From: Macrophomina tecta
Taxonomy: Eukaryota; Ascomycota; Dothideomycetes; Botryosphaeriales; Botryosphaeriaceae
Assembly (NCBI GenBank): GCA_024180945.1
Contig: JAKSGN010000007.1
Span: forward strand, 2,976,001-3,040,000
Direction of reading: 5' to 3'
Length of the DNA stretch: 64,000 nucleotides
The position numbers and the translations under genes are program-made. Of the stretch, positions 19,337 through 33,964 are shown in pieces (the first letter of the stretch is position 1; each line of letters opens with the position of its first letter). Under the pieces are notes generated by a model. The model searched no databases and was not told the DNA's origin. It saw only the letters and a list, made by a program, of their open reading frames with translations.

Positions 19337-20840
19337 GTCTTACGGCAAAGGGTTGACGATTGGATTAGGCGGAGTTAAATAGCTTGTGGGGAGACCCAGG
19401 TTATCAGCAGAGATCTTACTAGGGTACAGCTTTAATGAGGTTCAGTATTGCATGGACGAGGCGACCGCGATGCTTTGTCGGCGTTGACTTCAAAGCCACC
19501 AACCCGTCCGCAAGACCTCGATGTACAAGCAGCCTAACATAAGAACTTTGAGGTCATCATGGCAGCTAACATTCCCCTATATATATTACTGAAGGTGCGC
19601 GAACAGACGAACGGAGCAGCCTCACATTATAGTGACGACACCTCCGTAATTCGAAAAGAAGACGCCCTAGGCCACTATGGAAACCTTCCCTACAAGAATT
19701 TCACGGGCTTCAACAGTCCAGGAATCATATAGAAGTTGTAAGGCCTGAACCCAAAAGTCACCCGCGGATAGGGAAGCGAAGCGGTTAAATTTCGACGAGA
19801 TCATCAAGGGTCTTCGGGTGATTGAGTCGCTACGCACAGACAATATGCTTTATCGAGACGTAGTGAGCGGCATTAAACGGTTATTTGAAGTGTGCACTGG
19901 TTCGACAGCTCCAAAAGCTGGGTAGATTGTGCAACTCCTCACTTCTACGCAGACTCCAGGCGAGCCGTTGACTGTCGGCAAGCCAGGACGGTGCGATGCC
20001 CTCATTACGGCGGTCACAGAAAAGCGTTGAAATTACCGGCTCAGCACAGAAGAGATTGGTCTTCTTTGTCGACTACTACGCGCTGCATTGAAAAGGCACA
20101 GACAGCCCGCTCCGGCAGAGTCAGGGTAGGTGTAGAAGGAGCGCGTTGGACAGTGCGTTCATAAGTAGAAAATCGGCGGGCGTGCAGTGTGTTCCAGATG
20201 ACTGTGTGCAGGGCATCCAAGGACGGATCGCCCGGTGAAACTGCGGCCACGCAGTGACAGACTAACAGGATTGAGAATGTTCCTTGCAGAAGCTAGTGGA
20301 GAGAGACAGGAGACGGCAAGTGATTGACACTGGAATGCGGTAGGGCTACCGTGGTAGCAGTCGATGTGCGGGGCGATGCGGAGAAGACGGACCCTGGCAG
20401 GCGGATGCGAGGGGACAAGGCAAAGGTGAGACCGCACAAGAGACTGCGGACGCAGCGGAAAGGGGAGCGGGCAAATGAAGCTGGGCGGACGATTCGCTGG
20501 GGGTGGGCGCGGATGAAAAGGCGGTGATGGGAGGGTGGAGCGGCGCGTCGAAACAAGCTTATCAGCGGACCCCGGTCGGGCGCGCGCTGCGAGCCCACCC
20601 CCTGCAACGAGACGTGTCGCGCGCGGGATGCAGCGTCGCCGCCGCCGCCGTTGGCGTTATTTTGCAGCTTCCCATCAACAACCTCCGACACCACCACCAC
20701 CACCACCGCATCCCATCTCGCTGCCGCCACTCCCTCGACTTCTCTTCTTGCGCCCATCGCTCCCTCTCGCCCTCCTGCGCGCCGCCTGTTTCCGCAAACA
20801 CATGTCTTGAACCGCCCGCGTTTCCTCGTCGAATCATACC
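19337..20840. other. Intergenic region upstream of dynein; possible decayed gene trace and CAC repeat
   Basis: No convincing gene. At about 19789-20027 a plus-strand frame reads as coherent protein (SLRTDNMLYRDVVSGIKRLF) with isolated stops, possibly a decayed exon I cannot name. From about 20560 the DNA is GC-rich with a GCC run (20636-20650) and a CAC trinucleotide run (about 20690-20708) in the presumed dynein leader. Confidence 0.4.
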
Positions 20841-23800
20841 ATGGAGGACCCCTTGGTCACTTCCCCAGGGGCCGCCAACGGCCTCGCTGCCGCGAAGCAG
20901 CCCGCACCCACGTCCACATCGATAGATCCGCAGCTCATAGTCGACCATCTCACAAAAGTCCTGAGCGTCACGCTCGGTGCCTCGGAAGAGGACCTGTCTG
21001 CGCCCGGGAGCTTACTGTCTGAGGCGCTGCTTGCCGACACGCTGCAGCGCTGCACACGCTTCGCTCTCGAGTCGCAGGTGGCGCTGTATGTGCAGCGGGT
21101 CATTGGAGAGCACGAGCAGACCGAGGCCGCTAACGGGTCGGAAGGTTCGTCAAGCTCTCGCCTCCACTCTATATCGTTGCTGATCTCTCATTTCGTTTAG
21201 TCCCGCCGGTGCGCTACGTCTACACGCTGTCCTCCGAGCTCTCCGCTACCAACGCCTACGATGCCTGTATCGCTATCCTGAAGGGCCCGCAGCCCATTAA
21301 CCCTGCCGTCCCCATCAGCCAGCAGATCCAGGTCATCAACCTGCCCGGAATTGCCTCGTCGGACACAACCACAAATGCCCAGGGCCCTCTCAGCTCGCCA
21401 TTCGAGGCCCTACATTCTCTCGTTCACCTGGCGCTGGCGCCTTATTTCGATGCCTATACAAAAAGCCAGGCGGCGCTTCACCCGAGCTGGAGCAAGGGAG
21501 ACGTTGATGCCAGGACCGGCATTCCTGGTGCCAAGAAGAGGATCGCAGAGCTAGAGTTGAGTTTGCTTCAGTTGCAGCAGAACACCGAGATACCCGAGCT
21601 TTTGTTGGCTCAGCCTGATGTAATTCAAAATGCGCTGGAGGAGGCCCAGGCCAGGGGAGTCAAGCCGACAATTGATCTCATTCCTTCGGCCCTGTTGGAC
21701 GACAGCAAGTTCTTGAACAACTTGCAGAACATCGTCAATGGGTGGATCAGGTCGATACAAACGATCACGAAGACGAACCGCGATCCCGCCAGCGGCACTG
21801 CGAATCAAGAAATTAATTTCTGGTTGAACATGGAGTCGGCTTTGGCTGGAATCGAGCAGCAGCTTCGCAGCGATGGCGTATCCTTGACCATGGATGTGCT
21901 TAGACACGCAAAGCGTTTCCAGGCCACCGTCAGTTTTAGCACCGACACTGGCTTGAAGGAGACGATGGAGACCGTGCAAAAGTATAACTTGCTGATGCGC
22001 GATTTCCCCCTCGACGAGCTCCTGTCCGCTACGTCGTTGGAGAAAGTGCAAGATTCTATCAACATGATCTTCGGCCACTTGAACAAGAAGCTCCGTGCTT
22101 CTCCGTATCCCATTAAGCGCGCTCTTGCACTCGTCGAGGCTATCTCGGGTGACTTGGATGCCCGGATACACTTCCTTCTCAACGGTCGCGAGCTCATGCA
22201 TCAGGAATTCCCCGACTTCGATGCCACCATGAGGCTCGCTGAGGGCGTTTGGCGTGCGTGGGATGAGAACGTGAAAGAGTTCACTAACGTTGCACGTGAA
22301 GTGTCCAGGCGCAGGAATGAGAAGTTCATTCCCATCAAGATCCAACCCCGTCATATCCGCACCCAGGATAGGCTCAAGTACATCACGACGTTCCGGAAGA
22401 ACCACGAGCAACTTCAGCGGACTATCGTCAACGTGCTCGGCCCCAGCTCGACGGTTAGGGAGATTTCTGACGGCGCGAAGGATGATGCTGTCATTGTTGA
22501 AGAGATTGGTGACGTCGACGCTGTTGAGGAGGTTGCTCAGGCATACGCCGCCTTGAAGGACGTCGATGTCCTGGATGTCTCCCCAGAGGGTACTAGAATC
22601 TGGGAACAGGCTGAGATGACTTACAACGAGCGCACTTCTCGTGTAGAGAACTCCATCATTGCTAGGCTGAGGGATCGCCTGGCTACAGCAAAGAACGCCA
22701 ACGAGATGTTCCGCGTTTTCTCCAAATTCAACGCTCTTTTCGTCCGCCCGAAGATTCGGGGTGCCATTTCTGAGTACCAGACTCAGCTAATAGATAATGT
22801 CAAGCAAGATATCTCGGCGCTGCATGAGCGCTTCAAGCAACAATACGGACACTCCGAGGCCCATGCGATGGCGCAGCTACGCGATCTTCCGCCCGTTTCA
22901 GGTGCCGTCATCTGGGCGCGGCAAATCGAGCGCCAGCTAGATGGCTACATGGGCAAGGTCGAGAACATCCTTGGTAAGGATTGGAGTCTCCACATGGAGG
23001 GCCAGAAGCTTCAGAGCGAGAGCAACATGTTCCGGAAGAAGCTCGATACGCGGCCTATCTACGAAGCATGGTTGAAGGAGGTTCAGAGGCGCAATTTGTC
23101 AATTTCTGGCCGTCTCTTCAGTGTCACCCGCAACCGCGCCGCTGGTAATTCTTTGGAACTTGGCGTCAACTTCGATCACCAGGTCATCGCTCTTTTCAAG
23201 GAAGTGCGGAATCTCCTGTGGCTCAACTATCAGGTTCCTCACGCCATCAACAACATTTCAAAGGAAGCCAAGCGCGTCTACCCATACGCTGTCAGCATGA
23301 TGGAGAGCGTTCGCACGTACTCTCAGACTACTCGCGCAATCACGGAAATGGTTGAGGTCTCGATCCTTCTGCACGGCTACCAGAATGATGCGCAGAGCCT
23401 GATCACAAAGGGTGTTCCCCTCAAGTGGGAGAGTTTTGTGCACGCCTACGACCTGCACATCCGGCAGGGACCTCTCGCTGCAACAGATCACTCATTGGCT
23501 CCCGCCAGAGGCGAAAGCAAGCACGTACAGTTCGTCCGGGAATTTGCTGCGGCGGTGTCGCTTCTTCAGAGCAAAACCGAGACGCTCAAGACCATTCATG
23601 CCAACATTCAGAAGGCCCTCTCGGACTTGGAAACCTGCCCTTACAAATATGAGGCTTTCAGGGCAAGTCTTGATGTGATACAGCGTGCGGTTGATCAGCT
23701 TAACCTCGAGAACTACGTCAATCTTCCCTACTACGTGTCCGAGCTGAACGCCAGGATCGAGAGTACCTTGCTGGGTCGCCTTGCTACCGCCATCCAGGAG

Positions 23801-26800
23801 TGGATTGAGGCTTTCGAGAGGGCCGACAACTCCGATTCTGACGGCAGACCTACTACTGCTTCCTCGGAAGGCGGAGACAAAAACCGCCCTCGTCTGTCGC
23901 ACCTTATCCATGAGATCACTATGCGCAACCAAGTCATTTACCTTGACCCGCCGCTGGAGTTCGCTAGGGCTAGCTGGCTCGACCAATTGCACGAATGGCT
24001 TGGTGTCATCTGCAGGCTCGAAAAGATCAAATCTTCGAGATACGACATGCGCTTGGAGGCAGTCCAGGATCCGGCCAGCTTGCGTTTTGTGGAACTACCC
24101 AGTCGTTGCACCGAGTCTTTGACTCGCGTGTATGGTGCCATTGAAGAGAAGATCCGTGAAATCAGTGTTTATGTCGATGATTGGCTTCGCTTCCAGTCGC
24201 TTTGGGATCTCAAGTCCGACCAGGTCTACGACATCTTGGGAGACGAGCTCAGAAAATGGCTGCAACTTTTGCAGGATATCCGCAAGACTCGATCGACTTT
24301 CGATACCTCGGACGTTAGTCGCACCTTTGGCAATGTCACAATCGACTACGAGCAGGTACAGATGAAGGTCAATGCCAAGTATGATCAGTGGCAGCATGAG
24401 ATTCTCGTCAAGTTCGCCGCTCGTCTTGGTGCACGTATGGCAGAGGTCTATGCCGAGATCGAAAAGGCCCGCAAGGATCTCGAGGGCCAGTCCCTCGAGT
24501 CTTCATCCACCGCCCAAGTCGTCCACTTCATCACCTCTGTCAAGCAGTGCAAGCAAAAGGTCAAGGTTCTGGCTCCGGAGGTTGAAGTCTTCAGACAAGG
24601 TCAAACCACTCTTACCCGTCAGCGTTATCAATTCCCTAGCGACTGGCTGGACTGCGATCAAATTGATCATGAGTGGGCAACGCTCAACGAGATCCTCAGC
24701 CGCAAGAGCAAGATCGTCAACGACCAGACTGACGCTCTCAGAGCAAGACTCACTGCGCAGGACAAGGTCATGAATGACAAGATCACGGAGCTTGTCCAGC
24801 AGTGGAATGAGGAGAAGCCCGTCTCTGGAACGATTCCTCCGGAAGAGGCATCCGCCACGCTACAGACTTTTGACCAGAAGCTGACACAACTGAGCGAGGA
24901 AGCTAGGATGGTTTCGGAAGCCAAGGAAGCCCTCGATCTTCCACCCAGCGGAGAGAGCATCCTGCCTACTCTTCTCGAGGAAGTCCAGGATTTCAAGTCT
25001 GTTTGGGCAGCTCTTTCCACTATTTGGAGCAGTCTAAACGATCTGAGGGACACCCTTTGGACAAGCATTCAGCCTCGCAAGCTCCGTCAATCTCTCGACA
25101 ACCTGATCAAAATGACAAAGGAGATGCCCAGTCGTATGCGCCAGTATGCAGCTTTTGAGCATGTCCAGAACCACCTCAAGGGCCTACTCAAGGTTAACCC
25201 TCTCCTTTCCGATATGCGCTCTGAAGCCGTCCGTGAGCGCCACTGGATAAAGATTTTCCGTGCGCTGAAGCCGACCAAAAGATACTCTCCCCTTTCCATG
25301 ACCTTGGGTGACGTCTGGGATCTCCAGCTCGCCCAAAGCGAGACCGTCATCCGTGATGTCATTACTCAGGCCATGGGTGAGATGGCGCTTGAGGAATTCT
25401 TGAGGCAAGTCCGTGAGACTTGGCAAAACTACTCGCTTGAACTCGTTTCCTACCAGAACAAGTGTCGCTTGATTCGTGGCTGGGACGACCTTTTCGCCAA
25501 GTGCAGCGAGAACCTGAATTCACTCCAGGCCATGAGACATTCTCCCTACTACAAAGAGTTTGAAGAGGAGGCTTCTTCTTGGGAGGAAAAGCTTAACCGC
25601 GTTCACGTACTATTTGACGTCTGGATTGACGTACAGCGTCAGTGGGTGTACCTGGAGGGTGTCTTCACAGGCAATGCCGACATCAAGCACCTTCTGCCTA
25701 TGGAGTCATCTCGCTTCCAGAACATCAATTCCGAATTCCTGAACGTCATGAAAAAGGTTTCTCGCTCGCCGTTTGTGCTCGATGTCCTGGCAATCCCCGG
25801 CGTGCAGAAATCCCTCGAGCGTCTCGAGGAGTTGCTCAACAAGATCCAGAAGGCTCTTGGAGAGTATCTCGAGCGTGAGCGTGTTTCCTTCCCGCGTTTC
25901 TACTTCGTGGGTGACGAAGATTTACTGGAAATTATCGGCAACAGCAATGATACCTTGAGGATTGCGAAGCATCTGAGGAAGATGTTCGCCGGCTTGTCAG
26001 GTCTTGTCACTACTGAGGACTCCGTCATCACCGGTTTTACTTCCAAGGAGGGCGAAGAGGTTACGCTGAAGAAGGAGATATCCCTAATCAAGACGCCTAA
26101 GATCAACGAGTGGCTCGGAGCACTGGAGCTGAACATGAAAACCACACTTGCGGAGCTGCTTGCGGAAGCCATTGAACAATTCAACGGTATACTTCAAGCT
26201 GAGACGATCGACCGCGAGGCTTTTGAGGCCTACATCTCTCAGTACCCTGCCCAAATCGTTGTGCTTGCTACTCAAGCGTGCTGGACGACAGACGTTGACA
26301 ACGCCTTACGCAACGGTGGCTCCACCCTTGAGGCCTTATACGAGCGCCAGGTCAACATTCTGCAGCTTTTGGCCACGGCCGTTCTCGGCGACCTCAGCCA
26401 GATCCAACGCAAGAAGTGCGAGCATCTGATTACCGAGTGCGTCCACCAGCGTGATGTCATTCATAAGCTCAAGAAACTCGGCGCGGACTCGGAGAATCAC
26501 CACATGTGGCTTCTGCAGATGCGCTACGAGTACAAGCCTGAGGGCGATTTCCTTCAACGTCTCAAGATCAAAATGGCCAACGCTGTTTTGGATTACGGTT
26601 ACGAGTACCTCGGCGTTCCTGAGCGTCTCGTCCGTACTCCTCTTACTGACCGCTGCTTCCTGACTCTAACTCAAGCCCTTTCTCAGAGGCTGGGTGGCTC
26701 GCCTTATGGTCCTGCCGGTACTGGTAAGACGGAGTCCGTCAAGGCTCTCGGTGTCCAGCTCGGTCGCTTCACTCTCGTTTTCTGCTGTGATGATACCTTC

Positions 26801-29800
26801 GATTTCCAGGCCATGGGTCGTATCTTCCTCGGTATTTGCCAGGTCGGTGCTTGGGGCTGTTTCGACGAGTTCAACCGTTTGGAGGAGCGTATCCTGTCTG
26901 CCGTTTCTCAGCAGGTGCAGAATATTCAGCTCGGCTTGCGAAAGGGTGCCACCGACGACAAGGCTCAGATTGAACTGATCGGTCGCAACCTACGTGTAGA
27001 CCTCAACACTGGTCTTTTTATCACCATGAACCCTGGTTATGCTGGTCGTTCCAACCTTCCCGACAACTTGAAGAAGCTCTTCCGTAGTGTCGCCATGTCG
27101 AAGCCTGACAAGGAGCTCATTGCCGAAGTCATGCTTTACTCCCAGGGTTTCGCGCACGCCAAGCCCATCTCTAGCCAGATCGTGCCTTTCTTCGAGCAAT
27201 GCTCCAAGAATCTCTCGAAGCAAGCCCATTACGACTTTGGTCTGCGTGCGCTCAAGAGTGTACTTGTCAGCTCCGGTGGTCTCAAGCGCGATCGAGTTGC
27301 CAAGGGAGATGAAGCGCCAATCGCCACTGATGAAGTCATGGAGGCTCAAATTCTACTGCAGAGTCTGCGCGAGACGGTCGCCCCTAAGCTCATCCAGTCC
27401 GATGTCGAGACAATGAGGGATATCGAACAGAATTGTTTCCCTAACATTGAGTATGTGCCGGCACCGCTTGAGGACCTGCAGAAGGCGATTCGTGAAACGG
27501 CAGCAGAGACTCGCCTCGTCGTCAGTGACAACTGGATGACCAAGGTCCTTCAGCTCTACCAAATCCAAAACTTGCACCACGGTGTCATGATGGTAGGCTC
27601 TTCCGGTTCTGGTAAATCCACAGCTTGGAAGACGCTTCTCCAGGCTCTCCAGCGTGTCGAGGGCACTGAGGGTGTTTGCCACGTCATCGATCCCAAGGTC
27701 ATGTCGAAGGAACACCTCTACGGAAACCTGGACAGCACCACAAGAGAGTGGACAGACGGCCTGTTCACCAGCATCCTTCGTAAGATTGTAGACAATCTTC
27801 GTGGAGAAGACACCAAGCGTCACTGGATCATCTTCGACGGTGACGTTGACCCTGAATGGGTTGAGAACTTGAACAGTGTTCTCGATGACAACAAGCTGCT
27901 CACCCTGCCTAACGGTGAGCGCCTCAACCTTCCGCCAAATGTACGCATTATGTTCGAGGTCGAGACTCTGAAGTATGCCACTCTCGCTACCGTCTCTCGT
28001 TGCGGTATGGTGTGGTTCAGCGATGACACCGTTTCCACCGACATGATGATTGCCAACTACTTGGGTGAGCTTCGTGAGAAGCCGTTCGAAGACTTGGAGG
28101 ATGACAGTGTCGCTCCCGGCGTCATGTCCCAAAAGGCCCTCCAGCTGCAGCAGTTTGTCGCCGATCTCCTCGAGCACCGCTTGCTTAACGATGGCTTTGT
28201 GCAAAAGGCCCTTGATGGTGCGCGCAGCTTCCACCACATCATGGAGTACACCGAAATTCGTGTTTTGAACACGCTATTTTCCCTGCTCAACAAAACTTGC
28301 CGCTCCATGCTCGAGTACAACGTCCAGCACCCCGATTTCCCGCTTGAGGATGAACAGATCGAGGCCTTCCTCTCTAAGAAGCTTCTACTTGCTCTCACAT
28401 GGTCACTTACTGGTGACTGTCCCCTCTCGGAGCGTAAGGAGTTTGGCGACATGGTTGCCGGCTTGAGCACTGTAGACACGCCTCCGCTCAGTGGCGGAAC
28501 TTCGCTCATTGACTTCGATGTAGCCCTCCCCAGGGCCGAGTGGACCCTCTGGCAGAACCAGGTGCCCAATGTCGAGGTCAACACCCACTCCATCATCCAG
28601 ACTGATGTCGTCATTCCCACTATCGACACTGTCCGCCACGAAGATGTCCTTTACTCGTGGCTCGCTGAGCACAAACCCCTACTTCTGTGCGGCCCTCCCG
28701 GTTCTGGTAAGACCATGACGCTTTTCAGCGCCCTCCGTAAGCTTCCGAACATGGAGGTTGTCGGTCTCAACTTCTCGAGTGCGACTACTCCGGATCTCCT
28801 CATCAAGACTTTCGAGCAGTACTGCGAGTACCGCAAGACACTCAACGGAGTCATCCTCAGCCCGACTCAAATTGGCCGTTGGCTCGTTATTTTCTGCGAT
28901 GAAATCAACTTGCCTGCTCCCGACAACTACGGCACCCAGCGTGCCCTCTCATTCATCAGGCAGCTGGTGGAACAGAACGGTTTCTGGAGAACCTCTGACA
29001 AGAGCTGGGTCACGCTCGACCGTATCCAATTCGTCGGCGCCTGTAATCCGCCCACCGATGCTGGACGTACTCCTATGGGCCTGCGTTTCCTCCGCCACTC
29101 GCCTCTTGTCATGGTCGACTACCCTGGTGAGCTCTCATTGCAGCAGATTTATGGAACGTTCAACAGCGCTGTCCTCAAGATCATTCCCGCTTTGCGCGGT
29201 TACGCAGAGCCTCTGACCAAGGCTATGGTCCAAGTTTATTCCGAGTCTCAGAAGCGCTTCACGCCTGACATACAGCCTCATTACGTTTACTCACCTCGTG
29301 AACTCACCAGATGGGTCCGCGGTGTGTATGAGGCTATCCGACCGCTCGAGAACCTCAGCGTTGAAGGACTGGTTAGGATCTGGGCTCATGAAGCTCTGCG
29401 TTTGTTCCAGGATCGTCTCATCGCCGAGGAGGAGCGCAAGTGGACGGATGAGGCCATTCATCGTGTCGCCATGGAGCACTTCCCCACTATCGACGAGGAG
29501 AAGGCCCTTGCTGGTCCCATCCTCTTTTCCAACTGGCTTTCCAAGAACTACGTCCCAGTTGAACGTGAACAGCTGCGCGACTTTGTCAAGGCCCGTCTCA
29601 AGACATTCTGTGAGGAAGAAGTTGACGTACCGCTTATCCTGTTCAACGACGTTCTCGATCACGTTCTGCGTATCGACCGTGTCTTCCGTCAACCTCAGGG
29701 TCATTTGATTCTTATCGGTGTCAGTGGCTCCGGAAAGACTACCCTTTCGCGCTTTGTCGCCTGGATGAACGGTCTCAAAGTCTACCAAATAAAGGTGCAT

Positions 29801-32800
29801 GGCAAGTACTCTGCTGAAGACTTTGATGACGATCTGAGGAACGTCCTCCGCAGGTGCGGTTGCAAGGGTGAGAAGATTTGCTTCATCATGGACGAATCCA
29901 ACGTTCTCGACTCTGGTTTCCTTGAACGCATGAACACGCTGCTCGCCAACGCCGAGGTTCCCGGTCTATTTGAGGGTGACGAGTTTGCCTCGCTCATGAC
30001 TTCTTGCAAGGAAGGTGCTCAGCGTCAAGGCTTGCTCCTGGACTCGCAGGAGGAGCTGTACAAGTGGTTCACGCAACAAATTGTCAAGAACCTTCATGTC
30101 GTCTTCACCATGAACCCGCCCGAAGAAGGATTGTCTTCCAAGGCCGCGACCTCTCCTGCCCTGTTCAACCGTTGCGTCCTCAACTGGTTTGGTGATTGGT
30201 CCGACCAAGCCTTGTTCCAGGTTGGCACTGAGCTTACGCAGTCGGTCGATCTTGACCGCGCCAACTTCAAATCTCCTGACAGCATTCCTGTTGCATTCAG
30301 AGACCTCAACCTGCCACCTTCACACCGTGAGACGGTTGTCAACGCGATGGTGTACATTCATTACTCGCTGCACAGATTCAATATTCGACTTAGGAAGCAG
30401 CAGAACAAGGTTACTCACCTCACTCCTCGCCATTTCTTGGACTTCGTCGCACAATATGTCAAGCTCTACAATGAGAAGCGCGAAGATCTCGAGGAGCAAC
30501 AACGTCACTTGAACGTTGGTCTTGAGAAACTCCGCGAGACTGTCGATAAGGTCAGCGACCTCAGGAAGAGTCTTGCCCAGAAGAAGGCACAGCTCGAGCA
30601 GAAGGATGCCGAGGCCAACGAGAAGCTTCAGCGCATGATTGCGGATCAGCGCGAGGCAGAGCAGAGGAAGACTCACTCCCTCGAGGTGCAAGCCGCCCTT
30701 GAGAAGCAAGAGAAGGAAGTTGCGGAGAGAAGGGAGATTGTGCTTGGCGACTTGGCCAAGGCTGAGCCGGCCGTCGAGGAGGCTCAAAAGAGTGTCAGCA
30801 ACATCAAGAGGCAGCACCTCACTGAGGTTCGTTCCATGCAGAACCCTCCTTCTGGTGTCAGGCTTGCTCTCGACGCCGTTTGCACGCTGCTTGGACACAA
30901 GACTTCAGACTGGAAGTCCATCGTGGCTATTGTGAGGAGAGATGACTTCATTGCCAGCATTGTCAACTATGACAACGAGAAGAACATGACCAGAAACGTC
31001 CGTATCAAGATGCGCAACGAATTCTTGAACAAGGATGAGTTCACCTTTGACAAGGTCAACCGTGCCTCCAAGGCCTGCGGTCCTCTCGTGCAGTGGGTGG
31101 AGGCCCAAGTTAACTATTCTGAAATCCTGGACAGGGTTGGTCCCCTACGTGAGGAGGTCGGTCAGCTCGAGGAAGCTGCCTTGCAGACCAAGGCCGAAGC
31201 CCAGGCTATCTCCAAGCAGATCGATACCTTGGAGGAGAGTATTGCAGCATACAAGCAAGAATACGCTGCGCTCATCAGTGAAACGCAGGCCATCAAGTCC
31301 GAGATGAGCCGTGTCCAGTCCAAGGTCGACCGCAGTGTACGCCTCTTGGACAGCTTGTCTTCCGAGCGTGGACGTTGGGAGGAGAGCAGCAAGAGCTTCG
31401 AGACACAGATTGACACCATCGTGGGCGATGTTCTCGTCGCCGCCGCCTTCATCGCGTATGGTGGATACTACGATCAGCAGTACCGTAAGGCCATGACGGA
31501 AGACTGGTTCCACATGATGCACATGTCTGGAATCAGCTTCAAGCAACCAAACCCCGTCACAGAGTACCTGTCCACTGCAGACGAGCGTCTCAAGTGGCAG
31601 GAGAATTCTCTCCCAGCCGATGACCTCTGCACTGAGAATGCCATCATTCTGAAGAGGTTCAACCGCTACCCGCTCATCATCGACCCGTCTGGCCGTGTCA
31701 CAGAATTCCTGGAGAAGGAATGCCAAGATCGGAAGCTCACCATTACAAGTTTCTTGGACGATTCTTTCACCAAGCAGCTCGAGTCTGCCCTGCGTTTCGG
31801 CAACCCAATCCTTATCCAGGATGCAGAGCATCTCGACCCTGTCCTTAACCACGTGCTCAACAAGGAATACCAAAAGACCGGTGGTCGCGTACTCATTCAG
31901 CTTGGCAAGCAGGAGATCGATTTTTCGCCTTCATTTAGACTCTATCTCTCCACCAGGGATCCTTCTGCTATGTTCGCGCCCGACATTTGCAGCAGAACTA
32001 CTTTTGTCAACTTCACTGTCACACAGAGCAGTTTGCAGACCCAGTCTCTAGCGGAGGTTCTCAAGTCCGAGAGGCCGGACGTTGACGAGCGTCGTTCCAA
32101 CCTCATTAAGATGCAAGGAGAGTTTGCCGTTCATCTTCGACAACTCGAAAAGCGTCTGCTGCAGGCGCTCAACGAATCGCGTGGGAACATCCTTGATGAT
32201 GACAATGTCATTGAGACGCTCGAGACGCTCAAGAAGGAAGCTGCAGAGATTTCAGCAAAGGTGTCAGAGACAGAAGGCGTCATGACGGAGGTTGAGAACA
32301 TCACGCTGCAGTACACAATCATTGCCCGTTCCTGCTCGGCCATTTTCGCCGTCCTCGAGCAGCTGAGACATGTCAACTTCTTCTACCAGTTCTCCTTGCA
32401 GTACTTCACGGACATTTTCGATGCCGTATTGCAAGATACCAAGAAGACTGCCAAGGACCTCAGCTACGCGGCCCGCATCGATCACATCATCAAGGAGTTG
32501 TTCATTGATACCTATCGTCGCACATCGCTTGCGCTCCTGCACAAGGACCGTGTCATGCTTGCAATGCTGTTGGCGCAGGCAGCTCCTTACAAGATGGACA
32601 AGTCACTTATTGACGCTATTCTTGACGATGATCTGATCCCAGTCGACGTCTCCACAGAGCCAGATCGCAAGGAAGAGGTCATGGAGCGTGTAGCCAAACA
32701 CAGACTGTTCAAGAACGAGCTTGAAGGGATCGACGCCGCGGCTTGGGAAGCCTTCTACGCCGAGGAAAATGCAGAGAACCATGTGCCGGCTGTCTGGCCT

Positions 32801-33964
32801 GAAAACACTCAAAAGCTAGATCAACAACTTCGGTCGCTCATGCTCATCAAGATGTTCCGCGTCGACCGCTTCGTTCCGGCTGTGGAGAAATTCGTCTACG
32901 AGGTCTTCGGTAAGGATTACGCCGAGGTTTCTGACGACCTGGGTGCCATTGTCAAGCAGGTTGGCGCTTTCACTCCTGTTGCGCTTGCCTCGTCCCCCGG
33001 CTTCGACGCTTCCTACAAGGTCGATAACCTCGTCGAGCGTATGCACGTGTCATGCACAAACATTGCCATGGGCTCCAATGAAGGTGTTTCTTCGGCAGAC
33101 AAGGCCATTACCGCTGCAGCTGCAACCGGCAACTGGGTCATGGTCAAGAACGTCCACCTCGCCCCGACATGGCTGCAGAGTCTCGAGAAGCGTATCGAGA
33201 GTCTTAAGCCGCACTCCGACTTCCGCCTCTTCCTGTCCATGGAGACCAGCCCGAAAATTCCTGTCAACTTGCTCCGGGCTTCTCGGGTTCTGATGTACGA
33301 GCAGCCTGCCGGTATCAGGGCCAACATGAAGGACAGTTTGAGCCAGTTGAGCTCTCGCGCTCAGAAGCAGCCGGTCGAACGTGCCCGCGTTTACCTGCTA
33401 CTTTGCTTTTTGCATGCCGTTGTGCAAGAGCGTCTACGGTACGCGCCCAACCTGGGTTGGAAGGGCTTCTGGGAGTTCAACGACTCGGACTACGAGTGCT
33501 GCAGCAACATCATCGACATTTGGATTGAGTCTGTCGCGCACGGCCGCACCAATATCGCGCCGAAGAACATTCCGTGGGACATGATCCGCATTCTGATCAC
33601 GGAGATGTATGGCGGCAAGATCGACTCGGAGCACGACTTCCAGGTGCTGACGGACCTCGTTGTCAGCATCCTCGACCCGGCCGCCTTTGAGGAGGGCCAC
33701 AAGATTGTCAAGCCCACGCCTGAGAACGAGAACACCAGCCTCGAGGTGCCCAGCGGCACGTCGTTCAAATCTTTCGTCGACTGGGTCAATGACCTGCCCG
33801 AGCGCGAGCCCCCGACGTACTTGGGCCTGCCGGCGAATGCGGAGAAGTTGTTGCTTGTGGGCCAGGCGAAGACGATGGTGGGCAATTTGAAGTTGGTGGC
33901 GGATTTGTTGGATGAAGGTGAGCAGGTCATGGCGGAGGCGCAAGAGCAGACGATTGCAGCGTAA
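20841..33964 (+). CDS. dyn1/nudA: Cytoplasmic dynein heavy chain
   Basis: Force-producing subunit of the minus-end-directed microtubule motor; in filamentous fungi it moves nuclei and endosomes. Exons 20841-21144 and 21201-33964; the 56-bp intron splits codon 102 and gives 4355 aa, the usual length for fungal cytoplasmic dyneins. N-terminal tail and linker fill roughly residues 1-1900. Four P-loops follow: AAA1 GPAGTGKT at 1938, AAA2 GSSGSGKS at 2234, AAA3 GPPGSGKT at 2599, AAA4 GVSGSGKT at 2941. The stalk coiled coil runs from about 3212 ([20 protein letters not shown]) around the microtubule-binding tip near 3300-3420 and back to about 3510; AAA5, AAA6 and the C-terminal domain complete the ring. 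The ATG at 20841 has context ACCATGG. Intact, no anomaly. Confidence 0.98.

Noticed and set aside
20690..20708. CAC run read as a poly-His coding segment
   Set aside because: It lies upstream of the dynein ATG, in the leader; the ORFs that read it have no support.
21551..22411. Long minus-strand ORFs opposite the dynein gene (also 27353-28237, 31145-31873)
   Set aside because: Shadows of the strongly biased dynein codons; no motifs and no start signals.
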